64,000 nucleotides of DNA, from NCBI RefSeq assembly GCF_000733945.1, contig NZ_JPOL01000002.1, positions 382,001-446,000 on the forward strand. Reading direction: 5' to 3'. The position numbers and the translations under genes are program-made. Shown here piece after piece: positions 27,918 through 36,522 of the stretch; position 1 is the first letter of the stretch; each line of letters begins with the position of its first letter. The notes beneath the pieces were generated by a model, which saw nothing but the letters and a program-made list of their open reading frames with translations, did not search any database and was not told the DNA's origin. The DNA is from Flavimarina sp. Hel_I_48. Lineage in GTDB: Bacteria > Bacteroidota > Bacteroidia > Flavobacteriales > Flavobacteriaceae.

Positions 27918-29467
27918 TAACTTAATAGCTTCTCAAGATTCAACAATGCTTTTTGCCGTTGTGCATCCAATTCTTTAATAGACGCGATAAGTTCCAGAGG
28001 CTTTTTATAATCCACCTCTTCATATACAATTTCCTTATACTTATTAATGCTTAGATCATATCCATTCACTTTAATTTCACTTTTAGGCACCAGGAAAGAT
28101 TGAGATGTACGATCTGAGAAATCACCAGTTCCATTTGCTAGTTTTTTCCAATCCAGTAAAACTTCAGGTATATCACATTTGTCTTTAACTTCTTCCAAAG
28201 CTTCTTCTGGATCACTAAAACTCTTTTCTAAGAGTTCTTCATCTATTAAGGCATTACGCTTATCATCAAGGCTATATCCATCTGCCTTCATATCGTAAAA
28301 CCACACCTTATCTGTACCGCCGCTATTGGTCTTGGTAAAAATTAAAATAGCTGTACTTACACCTGCATAAGGTTTAAATACTCCACTAGGTAAAGAAATC
28401 ACACCTTGCAACTGATGTTTTTCTACCAGCTCTTCTCGAATTGCTTTGTGTGCACCACTACTCCCAAATAAGACACCATCAGGTACAATAACAGCTGCAC
28501 GGCCTCCGGTCTTCAGCATTCTAAGCATTAAAGAAAGAAATAAGATTTCGGTCTTCTTTGTTTTGGTTGTTTTAAGCAAACTCGACTCTACCGTATCATA
28601 GTCTAAGCTGCCCTTAAATGGAGGGTTTGCCAAAATAAGCGTATACGCATCATCTATGTCTCCGTTGCTTTTACTCAGCGCATCTTTACCCACTAGTGAG
28701 GGATTCTCTACACCATGTAATTGCAGGTTCATTGCCGCTATACGCAGCATTGAGGCATCAAATTCAGTCCCATTAAACATCTTGGTGTCATAATGATTAC
28801 GAAATGCTTCCTCGGTAAACCATTCGTGATGCTTCTCATATAAATATTCCCCGGCAGAGACCAGGAATCCAGCAGTACCGCAAGCCGGGTCACTTATTAT
28901 ATCATCCTTTTTAGGATCCATCAACTGCACCATCATTCTGATAATATGCTTTGGAGTTCTAAACTGTCCTGCCTTACCGGCTATCGAGAGTTTAGATAAC
29001 ATATACTCATAGATATCCCCTTTTGTATCCCTGCTGTCTAGAGGCAATTTATCTATCTTCTGCACTACTTTATCTAATACCTGAGCTGTTGGAATCATAA
29101 AGGTGGCTCCTTTCATATAGTCAGAAAAAATACCACCTTCTTTACCCACATTTTTCATAAAGTCGAAAACGGTAATACCGCCAAGTTCTTCCTGAAGTCT
29201 GGTAAATAATTCAAACATAACCTCTGGATCTTTATCTTTAAATTGGCTCCAGCGCAGTCCTTTTTGCTTTTTGGTATAGATGGGAGTTTCTATGGCTATA
29301 CCCATAAGGTTCTCCTCTTCTTCCATTTTAAGCTGTTTATCGTCTAACCTTTTTAGAAAAATCAAATAGGTAAATTGCTCAATTACGGTTAGTGGGTTTG
29401 ATACGCCACCCGTCCAGAAATCATTCCAGATCTTGTCTACTTGATTTTTTAAGTCTCCTGTAATCAT
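27917..29467 (-). CDS. hsdM: Type I restriction methyltransferase HsdM
   Basis: N6-adenine methyltransferase subunit, 516 residues. HsdM N-terminal helical domain (about 5-150) then the catalytic domain with AdoMet motif DPACGTAGF (193-201) and catalytic NPPF (281-284). Intact motif IV contrasts with the APPF of the fused HsdM-like protein encoded upstream. 67 bp separate it from the receiver gene. Forms a M2S methylase with HsdS, and with HsdR the full restriction complex. Confidence 0.95.
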   Translation of the reverse strand: MITGDLKNQVDKIWNDFWTGGVSNPLTVIEQFTYLIFLKRLDDKQLKMEEEENLMGIAIETPIYTKKQKGLRWSQFKDKDPEVMFELFTRLQEELGGITVFDFMKNVGKEGGIFSDYMKGATFMIPTAQVLDKVVQKIDKLPLDSRDTKGDIYEYMLSKLSIAGKAGQFRTPKHIIRMMVQLMDPKKDDIISDPACGTAGFLVSAGEYLYEKHHEWFTEEAFRNHYDTKMFNGTEFDASMLRIAAMNLQLHGVENPSLVGKDALSKSNGDIDDAYTLILANPPFKGSLDYDTVESSLLKTTKTKKTEILFLSLMLRMLKTGGRAAVIVPDGVLFGSSGAHKAIREELVEKHQLQGVISLPSGVFKPYAGVSTAILIFTKTNSGGTDKVWFYDMKADGYSLDDKRNALIDEELLEKSFSDPEEALEEVKDKCDIPEVLLDWKKLANGTGDFSDRTSQSFLVPKSEIKVNGYDLSINKYKEIVYEEVDYKKPLELIASIKELDAQRQKALLNLEKLLS

Positions 29468-29534
29468 ATATTGGTATAGTAGTTTTTAATTCTGATGTAA
29501 ATGTAGAAAGGTCTTATGCAGTTGTTATGCACAG

Positions 29535-30422
29535 TTACTTTAAATGTGGAAAATTTTGATCCCTAAATTCTACCATCCATTGACAAATCTCTATTAATAA
29601 ATAAAAATTAGATAAAAATGGATATTTAGCGATCTCATCTTCAGAAAGATGTGAATACTGCGATGATGACTCTTTTACTTTTCTAAAAGCTGCTTGGATG
29701 TATTTTGGAATAAAATGATTTAAATATATTTTTTTGTGTTTAATAGGCTTTAGTTCAAAAAATAGAGTGCAATGATCCATTATTGGAGTACCATCATTTT
29801 TTATCAACAGGGGATCATTCGGAATTACAGGTAATGTAGTATTTAAAGCTATATATATTGCTTCAAGAAGATCTCGCTGAGTATTTAAATTCTTTTTTCG
29901 ATAGTCCTTTTTTTGATAAGATTCTATGAGGTCTAATAGCAAGTATTTGTGACTTAAAGACAATATATTTTCGTCAAAAACTAAAAAGCTCTTTGGAAAC
30001 TCTTTTCTGGCTTGAATTTCTTTACGCTTCTCTTGTGCTACAATTATATCTTTGAAAAGACGTTCATTGTCTTGGCCTTTTATGTAAAATTCACCGAAAG
30101 ACTGCTCAAAAATTTCATTACCCATATAATCAGGTTGTCCAGTAAATATGAAATGAGGTAAATAATATTCATTATTGCATTCAATCAAAAAATCCCTAGA
30201 GGCACGTAAACCATTTAAATTAGTAACTGTATCTGATTTCCTTTCTTTTACCTTAGCATCTAAAATTACAGCATGGTAATAATTAGGTTTCACTTTTAAC
30301 TCTTCTATACCTTCTTCGTGCGATTCAAATGGAGTTATATCAATTCCATCATGTTCAGCATCACCAATTAGATCATCCTGCTTTTTGTATTCATCATCTA
30401 TCCAAAGTATTTTATATCTCAT
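29535..30422 (-). CDS. Stand-alone receiver protein with novel C-terminal domain
   Basis: 295 residues. The N-terminal ~120 residues form a response-regulator receiver with all key residues: D9/D10 (WIDDE), phosphoacceptor D55 (AVILDAK), T94 (FIFTGQ) and K115 (FYIKG). No HTH or known output domain follows; residues about 130-295 are mainly helical (LSHKYLLLDLIESYQKK, NFYLLIEICQWMVEFRD) and not recognised. It starts 2 nt after the stop of the HsdM-like/kinase fusion gene, so the two should be a cognate pair. I infer that the C-terminal domain touches the restriction complex or the zinc-ribbon protein rather than DNA. Confidence 0.85.
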   Translation of the reverse strand: MRYKILWIDDEYKKQDDLIGDAEHDGIDITPFESHEEGIEELKVKPNYYHAVILDAKVKERKSDTVTNLNGLRASRDFLIECNNEYYLPHFIFTGQPDYMGNEIFEQSFGEFYIKGQDNERLFKDIIVAQEKRKEIQARKEFPKSFLVFDENILSLSHKYLLLDLIESYQKKDYRKKNLNTQRDLLEAIYIALNTTLPVIPNDPLLIKNDGTPIMDHCTLFFELKPIKHKKIYLNHFIPKYIQAAFRKVKESSSQYSHLSEDEIAKYPFLSNFYLLIEICQWMVEFRDQNFPHLK

Positions 30423-30424
30423 AT

Positions 30425-32995
30425 TTACTTTTCTAAAAGTTCACCAGTATTAGTTATGTCATATAGGGGAAAACGCAATATATAGCTTACCGGGAAAGAA
30501 TTACTATTATCAATTTCTAAATCGAAAACGGCATCAAAATGAGCTAAAATCTCTTTTATATCAGCTCCTCCAAATCCAGTTCCTTCACTGTCTGTTGTTT
30601 TTTCACCACGAGTTACTAATTCTTTTTTCCCAAAACCTTCTGGAAAAGACCACCCATTATTCGAGATAATTATCAAGCACTCTCTCTTTTCTTGATCCAA
30701 AGTTAATGTTGTTTTAATAACATTGCCCTTTCTACCTTTGAAGCCATGCTCTTTTGCGTTTGAAATGATATTAGAGAAAACTCTATAAAACGCTTCCTGA
30801 GAAATTTTTATGTAGGGATTGAAATACCCTAAATCTGATACAAATACTTCTTGATCAACATATAGATCTTCAAGTTTAAATTCATCAGGTTCTTTAAACA
30901 TGTTTTGTGCTTCTTCTATCAAATTTTTGGGTTGTATAAAATCACCCTCAGCATCTGCTAATCTGTCCTCTTTGAGAAGTTTAGACATTGAGTTTATTTT
31001 ACCTTCAAGACTATTGAGATGTTCTCCAAATGTTTGGCTCATATTGTTGCTATAGACAGATTCTAAGGTAATAGGATCACCATTATTACGCTCTATAAAC
31101 TTTCTAGTTCCTGAAACATTAGATTTCAACGCATTCAAATACTGTCGCATAGTATGTCTTATTGATGCAAATTCTCTAAAGGCATCATCTTTCAAACCCA
31201 AGAGTTCCTTTTGCAGTTTCAATTCCTTTTCCCTTGAATTGATAAAAGCTTCTTTAACTGCTTTAATCTTGAGTTTTTGTTTTTCAGGACTCGGTATGAT
31301 AAGCTTGATTCGCTCAAAATCTCGCTTTGAAATAGATTGTTGAGCAACTCCACTTCTGTATGCATTAAGTTGGTCTAAGACCATACTTGAATAAAATTCA
31401 TTAATCAAAAAATCTAAGTCAATATCTTTCTGATTAACCTTATAAGTGAAAATATTATTTGAAACTGCGATAGCCTCCCCATTATATTCAAAGAAAGTAG
31501 GTTTTAGATCATTACCTATTTTAGCAAAGAGCAAACAAGAAGTATCAATAATTTTTGCTCCTTTTAAAGTTTGTACTCTTTCTTCAACATCTTCAATTTT
31601 CAATTTATAATCAAGATTATTTTTTTGAAGATGTTTAATCGATATATATATCATTTCGCGTAAAGGCATTTTACTATGCCCTTTTTTATACTTCAGCACT
31701 TTGCTTAATAGAAAAGTTTCATCTGAAATTTCAGTATCTAAAGTATCTGTTTTAACAAAATATCTCGATGATTGAAGATTGTAGTTTTCAACTTCAATTT
31801 TATGCTGATCTATAGTTATACAGCGTTTGTTTGAATAGGGAGTGGTATATACTTCGGATTCCTCTTGAATTAGATTCTCTGTAATACCTGTGGAACCGTT
31901 TGAATCTGATATAGAATCTAAAGTTTCATACAATTGATTAAAATCGTATTCAGTTTTTCTTCCATCTCCTTTAATAAGATCCGCTGCTTCAATTAAATGA
32001 ACTAAATTATTATTTTTTTTATTCTTGTCTATGACTAAGATTGAAGTTTTCACTCCGCTTGCTCTACCAAGAATACCTGCTGGCAATGATATTATCGTGT
32101 CGATAAGGTTTTGCTTGATTAATTTTTTTCTGATATACTCATCTTTCCCTCCTGCAAATAAGAAACGTTCAGGTACTAGAATTACGAGCTTGCCTTCCTC
32201 ATTCAATGAATTTATTCCCTTATCAATAACAAATTGATCATAACTAAATCCCTTAAATTCACCTAAGTAATATCCAGACGGAATTTTCCCAAAAGGAGGT
32301 GCTGCTATAATAATATCGTAACCCTTTTCATAATTAACTATCCATTCTTTAATAGAATCTCCTTGAACTAATTTACCTGGAAAATTATCTTGAGCGATAA
32401 AACGTAATATACCCATTGCCCATAAATCGTAATTAATTTCCTGACCAAAGTATTCACAATTGGGATTTATCGCTAGACCAAACGATGCCATACCCGCAAA
32501 TGGATTATAAACTCGTTTTTTTTCTTGAACTTTTGCTAAATTGATCATTAGCTTAATTAACTGCTTTGGAAGCATATTTTCACCAGCACTCATTCTATAA
32601 GTTCCGTCATGATACCTCTCTAATAAACCTTCAAACAAATCAGAAAAATGCTTGGTATGTATTTCTTCATCTAAGTGGTTTATATAATTTATTAGATCTG
32701 CGAAAAACTTCCTACCACCTCTTTCTAATATTGGCTCATAAACGACTTCAAAGACCTTTAGCAAATTTCCATGATAGAGTGGGTCTGTTTTATGTCTAAG
32801 AGAGTTTCTTATATCGTCCACATAATCCCATTCAAGATTTGCTCTATTTGGAAGCAAATTTTCCTTTTTTAGGATCAATGCAAAAAAAAGCAGAGGGTAT
32901 ACCTCGGTTTGTGAACCTGCAGTATCTGCACTTAGACTACTTACTACTCGCCATATATCGGCAATATGCTTTTTAACCTGATTTTTGGTCTCCAT
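30425..32995 (-). CDS. HsdM-like/TRD/histidine-kinase fusion protein
   Basis: 856 residues, an unusual architecture. Residues 1-330 follow HsdM: helical N domain, AdoMet-binding motif YNPFAGMASFG (163-173), but motif IV reads AAPPFG (231-236) with Ala in place of the catalytic Asn/Asp. Residues about 430-590 look like one HsdS target-recognition domain (ending QQSISKRDFERIKLIIPSP). A helix pair with SIRHTMRQYL (H614) may be the dimerisation/phosphoacceptor segment, followed by a HATPase: N box SNIISNAKEHG (N746), NNGWSFPEGFG (779-789), GTGFGGADI (805-813). It lacks membrane segments. Reading: a cytosolic, DNA-bound, catalytically dead methylase that signals through a kinase to the adjacent receiver. 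15 nt downstream of the DUF2130 gene. Confidence 0.85.
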   Translation of the reverse strand: METKNQVKKHIADIWRVVSSLSADTAGSQTEVYPLLFFALILKKENLLPNRANLEWDYVDDIRNSLRHKTDPLYHGNLLKVFEVVYEPILERGGRKFFADLINYINHLDEEIHTKHFSDLFEGLLERYHDGTYRMSAGENMLPKQLIKLMINLAKVQEKKRVYNPFAGMASFGLAINPNCEYFGQEINYDLWAMGILRFIAQDNFPGKLVQGDSIKEWIVNYEKGYDIIIAAPPFGKIPSGYYLGEFKGFSYDQFVIDKGINSLNEEGKLVILVPERFLFAGGKDEYIRKKLIKQNLIDTIISLPAGILGRASGVKTSILVIDKNKKNNNLVHLIEAADLIKGDGRKTEYDFNQLYETLDSISDSNGSTGITENLIQEESEVYTTPYSNKRCITIDQHKIEVENYNLQSSRYFVKTDTLDTEISDETFLLSKVLKYKKGHSKMPLREMIYISIKHLQKNNLDYKLKIEDVEERVQTLKGAKIIDTSCLLFAKIGNDLKPTFFEYNGEAIAVSNNIFTYKVNQKDIDLDFLINEFYSSMVLDQLNAYRSGVAQQSISKRDFERIKLIIPSPEKQKLKIKAVKEAFINSREKELKLQKELLGLKDDAFREFASIRHTMRQYLNALKSNVSGTRKFIERNNGDPITLESVYSNNMSQTFGEHLNSLEGKINSMSKLLKEDRLADAEGDFIQPKNLIEEAQNMFKEPDEFKLEDLYVDQEVFVSDLGYFNPYIKISQEAFYRVFSNIISNAKEHGFKGRKGNVIKTTLTLDQEKRECLIIISNNGWSFPEGFGKKELVTRGEKTTDSEGTGFGGADIKEILAHFDAVFDLEIDNSNSFPVSYILRFPLYDITNTGELLEK

Positions 32996-33010
32996 AAAAT
33001 TTCTTTAAAC

Positions 33011-34264
33011 CTAGTCTGCTAAATTTTCCTCTTCAAGCTCTGCTATAATTGGTACTGAACTACCTGCAATACCTCTTAAACTCCCATACATTCCGGTAGT
33101 ATTTAGCATCACTTTGTCAATTTGCTTTTGTCTTCGCTTCCATCTACTATGGGCTGCTCGCTGCTCTTTGTTCAAATCATCCTGCATCTCAATAAAAGCA
33201 TCCTTTATAGCTTCTATTTGCATTCTGAATTCTGGACCGGTAAGGTAATCGTATAATAAGGACATTTTATCCCCCTTGTTTGACTGTGTAACTATCGTAT
33301 TATTTACAGCTATTACAGATTGTCTTAGAACTGCACTCAAACTTTTAAACTCCTGAAAAGTACATACCCATAAATTTTTATCAATCATACCCATACGCTC
33401 CATTTCATTGGGTAAAACTTCAGAAACTATAACTCCCAGGGGCGCTCCCTTTTTTGCCATATCTTCTTTAAACTTTGCAATCCAGTTATTAGAGAACGCT
33501 TTGGCTCTTTTACTTTCATAATAAATACTGCCACAGTTTTGATGATCATAAGTATTTACTATCTGTAAACAGTCAGCTCCATTTGCTCCTTTCTTTATTT
33601 CTTCAACAGTATCTAGAGGAAAATTATCTGCAAGCCACTCTTCTATGGCTAATTCCTGCACTTCTCCCTGAAGCTGCATAGAGCCTTGCTCCTGTTTACG
33701 TCGCATATCTTCTGTCAACTTTTTTTGATCTTCTAACTGCTTTATAAGCTCTTTCATCCTAAGCTCATTCTTTTCACTCTCTCGCTTTGATATACGCTCT
33801 CTCTCCTTTATGAGTGACTCATTTAGCTTCTTCTGTCCTTCAGCTTCAAGAGCTTCTTTCATCTCATCTTTCTCTCTTAAAAGTCTCGAAATCTCAGCTT
33901 CTTTTTGATGAAAATCTTTCAATTTTTCACTCTTTTCATTAAGCTCACGCTGAAGGTTTTCTAAGCTATCCCGCTGTTCGTCTTCAAACTGTGCTTTTAG
34001 TTTTTTCGCGATTATCTGTTCTGCCTCCTTTTTCTCTTTATCTAACCTTTCTTTAAACAGCTCATTCTCTTTTTCTTTTTTAGACTCAAATTCTAATTGA
34101 GCTTTAGCTAAAATTTCTTTCTGCTCATTTAATTTTTCGTTGGCCACTTGTTGCTTCAATTGAAATTCAGTTCGCATAGCATTTTCTATTTGATGCTTAA
34201 GAATATCATTTACATTGATTGCGCTTCCGCATTCTGGACATTGAATTGTTGTTTGATCACTCAT
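33011..34264 (-). CDS. DUF2130 coiled-coil protein with zinc knuckle and possible nuclease core
   Basis: 417 residues. N-terminal zinc ribbon start (CPECG, C9/C12), then a long charged coiled coil (about 25-200), then a DUF2130 domain (about 205-330: AIEEWLADNFPLDTVEEIKK, GADCLQIV, GSIYYESKRAKAFSNNWI). The D...ESK pattern is compatible with a PD-(D/E)XK fold. DUF2130 genes are often found near restriction loci; no reaction has been assigned here. First gene of the run after a promoter of its own (34291-34298). Confidence 0.85.
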   Translation of the reverse strand: MSDQTTIQCPECGSAINVNDILKHQIENAMRTEFQLKQQVANEKLNEQKEILAKAQLEFESKKEKENELFKERLDKEKKEAEQIIAKKLKAQFEDEQRDSLENLQRELNEKSEKLKDFHQKEAEISRLLREKDEMKEALEAEGQKKLNESLIKERERISKRESEKNELRMKELIKQLEDQKKLTEDMRRKQEQGSMQLQGEVQELAIEEWLADNFPLDTVEEIKKGANGADCLQIVNTYDHQNCGSIYYESKRAKAFSNNWIAKFKEDMAKKGAPLGVIVSEVLPNEMERMGMIDKNLWVCTFQEFKSLSAVLRQSVIAVNNTIVTQSNKGDKMSLLYDYLTGPEFRMQIEAIKDAFIEMQDDLNKEQRAAHSRWKRRQKQIDKVMLNTTGMYGSLRGIAGSSVPIIAELEEENLAD

Positions 34265-34290
34265 AACTATATCATTTTTTGATTACGAGA

Positions 34291-34298
34291 CAAATGTA
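34291..34298 (-). promoter_or_regulatory. TAnnTTTG box of the DUF2130-to-hsdR run
   Basis: Minus-strand TACATTTG, exact -7 match, 27 bp upstream of the DUF2130 ATG. The expected -33 position falls on the palindrome at 34309-34325. Confidence 0.5.
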
Positions 34299-34308
34299 TA
34301 GTGAACTA

Positions 34309-34325
34309 GTGCAGTCTATCTGCAC
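34309..34325. promoter_or_regulatory. Putative operator GTGCAG-N5-CTGCAC
   Basis: Perfect 6-5-6 inverted repeat between the WYL gene stop (34328) and the TACATTTG box, overlapping the expected -33 region. A plausible binding site for the WYL regulator encoded next door. No T run, so it is not a terminator. Confidence 0.45.
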
Positions 34326-34327
34326 AC

Positions 34328-35329
34328 TTAATAATTAGCTAAATTTTCATTTAACCTATTCTTTATTTTTTCTTTTAATCCTATTGGTTCTATTACTTTG
34401 AGGGACTCACCAAAAGACAGTATTAATCGCTCCAATTCATAATTAGGAATTACCTCTATAGAGAATGTATAGCCTGATCCGTCATCCACTATCCTTTTTT
34501 GAGATGCGTGTAGAGGTTTAGTTTTAATATAAGGTGCTTGCTGAAGACTTGCCCAAAATTTAATCTTCTGTATATCCCCAGGTTCTTTAGTCACACCTAT
34601 GAAGTCATCAAAATACTCTTGAAAATCTACAGTACTCTCAATATATGATTCCGTCTTCTCAGTTATACCTAAGATTCTATCTAAAGCTAGATTAGTTAAG
34701 TTTTCAAAATCTCCTGACTTACCAAATAAGAACCACCGATTATTATATTCCTTTAAATGCCAAGGATGAAAAACAACCTCTACAGGTTCCGGATTTCTAA
34801 ATGACTGATATTTTATTAGTAGAACTTTCTGATAGAGAATAGCATTGAACAGAGGGTCTATAAATTCAATTCCTTTTAGAAATTCATTGTTATCGAAACT
34901 AATGATATTTTCACTACTGGTAGTTAGACCAAAACTCTGATCTAGTTTAGGTAATATCTCATTTATCCAATTGAATTGTGGTAGACCTTTAAAACGTTTT
35001 AGTATCAATAGTGCAGACTTTAATTGCTCTGCCTCCAACTCATTAATAGGCTGGTTATTAATTGAGAAATCTCTATCCTCATATCGGAAATATGTTTTTC
35101 GCCCTTCTTTATATCTATCTAATTGAATAGACCATCCTTGAGAAGATTCCATAAATCGTATATCCTCATAAAGTTGTCGCTTTTTAATTCCTTCAGTATC
35201 TGGGTTTAGTTCTCGAAGCGCATTATTACAACTCTCTAATAAATCATTTATACAAAAGTTCTTTCCTGGATTTCTAAAACATTGATCCAGGCATTGATAC
35301 CTTATCAATGCATTTCTAGTTATTGGCAT
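34328..35329 (-). CDS. WYL-domain transcriptional regulator
   Basis: 333 residues. N-terminal region (about 1-110) fits a winged-helix DNA-binding part (IKKRQLYEDIRFMESSQGW); the WYL domain covers about 150-240 with the diagnostic VVFHPWHLKEYNNRWFLFG and ALDRI, followed by a C-terminal WCX-like part. WYL regulators commonly control defence loci and are thought to sense nucleotide or nucleic-acid ligands. Immediately upstream of, and on the same strand as, the restriction/signalling run, whose promoter carries a palindrome. Confidence 0.9.
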   Translation of the reverse strand: MPITRNALIRYQCLDQCFRNPGKNFCINDLLESCNNALRELNPDTEGIKKRQLYEDIRFMESSQGWSIQLDRYKEGRKTYFRYEDRDFSINNQPINELEAEQLKSALLILKRFKGLPQFNWINEILPKLDQSFGLTTSSENIISFDNNEFLKGIEFIDPLFNAILYQKVLLIKYQSFRNPEPVEVVFHPWHLKEYNNRWFLFGKSGDFENLTNLALDRILGITEKTESYIESTVDFQEYFDDFIGVTKEPGDIQKIKFWASLQQAPYIKTKPLHASQKRIVDDGSGYTFSIEVIPNYELERLILSFGESLKVIEPIGLKEKIKNRLNENLANY

Positions 35330-36248
35330 AATGCAAGATTTAGAATTTAAAAATAGAAAAACTTCTAAGTTTGGAACAAATGATATCTTTTAACTTGTAT
35401 TAAATAAGGAAAAATAATACAATCACTTAATTAAATGAATTAAAATCAGTACAATGGCGCAGAGTGACGAGAAAACCTTAATCACTTTAAGTGAGAATAT
35501 TTATAATATTTTCTGAAGAAATAAAAGTAAATCATTCTAACTCATGGAATAATCGTTTTTTAAAAGATTGGTTTCAGAGTCAAAACCACCAAGACAAGTA
35601 TATAACTCGTTCTCCAGATTGGTATTGGATTGGATGAAATGTAAGCTTTTAAAATTACAGGAAATTGAGGTTTCATGTTTTAATAACCTTGCAAGTAGTG
35701 ATTGCAAAATAAAGCAATTAGCGCATAAAAACACCAATAGATTTGGAGAGGAATACGTATGTAAACTCGGTGAACATGATTCAAGAATAATTTACAATGG
35801 TTATCATGGAAACGTAGTTATAAGAATACGGAACATTTTATACTCAACATCGAGAAGACTGGAGCCTTAGGATTAAAATACCACCCATAGTCTAACAAAA
35901 AATGGATAATTAAATATTTTGGTGAATCTCATATTCAACGTTTACCTGTATGAATATAAAAGGTTGTAAGAAAATTAATAAGTCAAAAATCAGGTTGAAT
36001 AGCTATTGAAAATGGTTGGAGAGCTAACAATGGCTGACCAATTTTATGCAAAGCTTAAATTAAAATAACATAGACTACAAACAACCGAATATAAATAAAC
36101 ACCTATCACTTATATCGTATCCGCGATTAAGAAAAATTAGTGTTTTCAATATTTGCCGGCAACTTTAACCCTGAATGAATTAATCCATTATCATTGAATA
36201 GAATCTTATTGCCAGTCTTAAAAAATCAACCTACTAATGTTTTTTACT
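35330..36248. other. A+T-rich non-coding or decayed stretch in the island
   Basis: About 900 bp. Short open frames exist (for example minus strand 35537-35737, ending in ...YTCLGGFDSETNLLKND) but none matches a family I know or has a convincing start. It must carry the promoter of the WYL gene. I suspect gene remnants, but cannot support a specific one. Confidence 0.35.
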
Positions 36249-36508
36249 TTAATCCGGCAGAGGGTTGGTAAAATCCCAAAGATTTTTTTCTTTAAATATT
36301 TTGATGTATTCTTCCATTTTGTCAAACGAAATTTTTTTAGGTAAAAAGTAATTGTCCGTGTTCTCAATTGATCATCCCTAAAAATTTCTACAAGCAGCCT
36401 ATCATTTTGCCAAACCTCCATCCCTAATCCATCCCTGTCATCACTCGCAATAAGTATTTCTTCAAAATTTTTATTTTCTATATCGTCCATTCTTATAATG
36501 GTAATCAT
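36249..36508 (-). pseudogene. Small conserved gene broken by a -1 shift in an A7 run
   Basis: The frame starting at ATG 36508 reads MITIIRMDDIENKNFEEIL and then ...GMEVWQNDRLLVEIFRDD, a small Bacteroidota-type protein. At 36340-36346 an A7 tract (CTA AAA AAA TTT) shifts frame: uncorrected it runs on with basic nonsense to 36218, while one extra A gives KKISFDKMEEYIKIFKEKNL then WDFTNPLPD and a stop at 36249. The site is also a perfect A-AAA-AAA slippery heptamer, so programmed frameshifting or a sequencing error are alternatives to a dead gene. Lies 14 nt after the hydrolase gene. Confidence 0.6.
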
Positions 36509-36522
36509 GTATTACTTTGAAT

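Noticed and set aside
20265..35329. BREX, DISARM or Dnd system
   Set aside because: No BrxC/PglZ, DrmA-like helicase set, or DndCDE genes; the core is plainly HsdRMS.
35568..35870. Plus-strand 100-residue frame
   Set aside because: No family likeness, unusual residue make-up, no start context, overlaps an equally open frame on the other strand.
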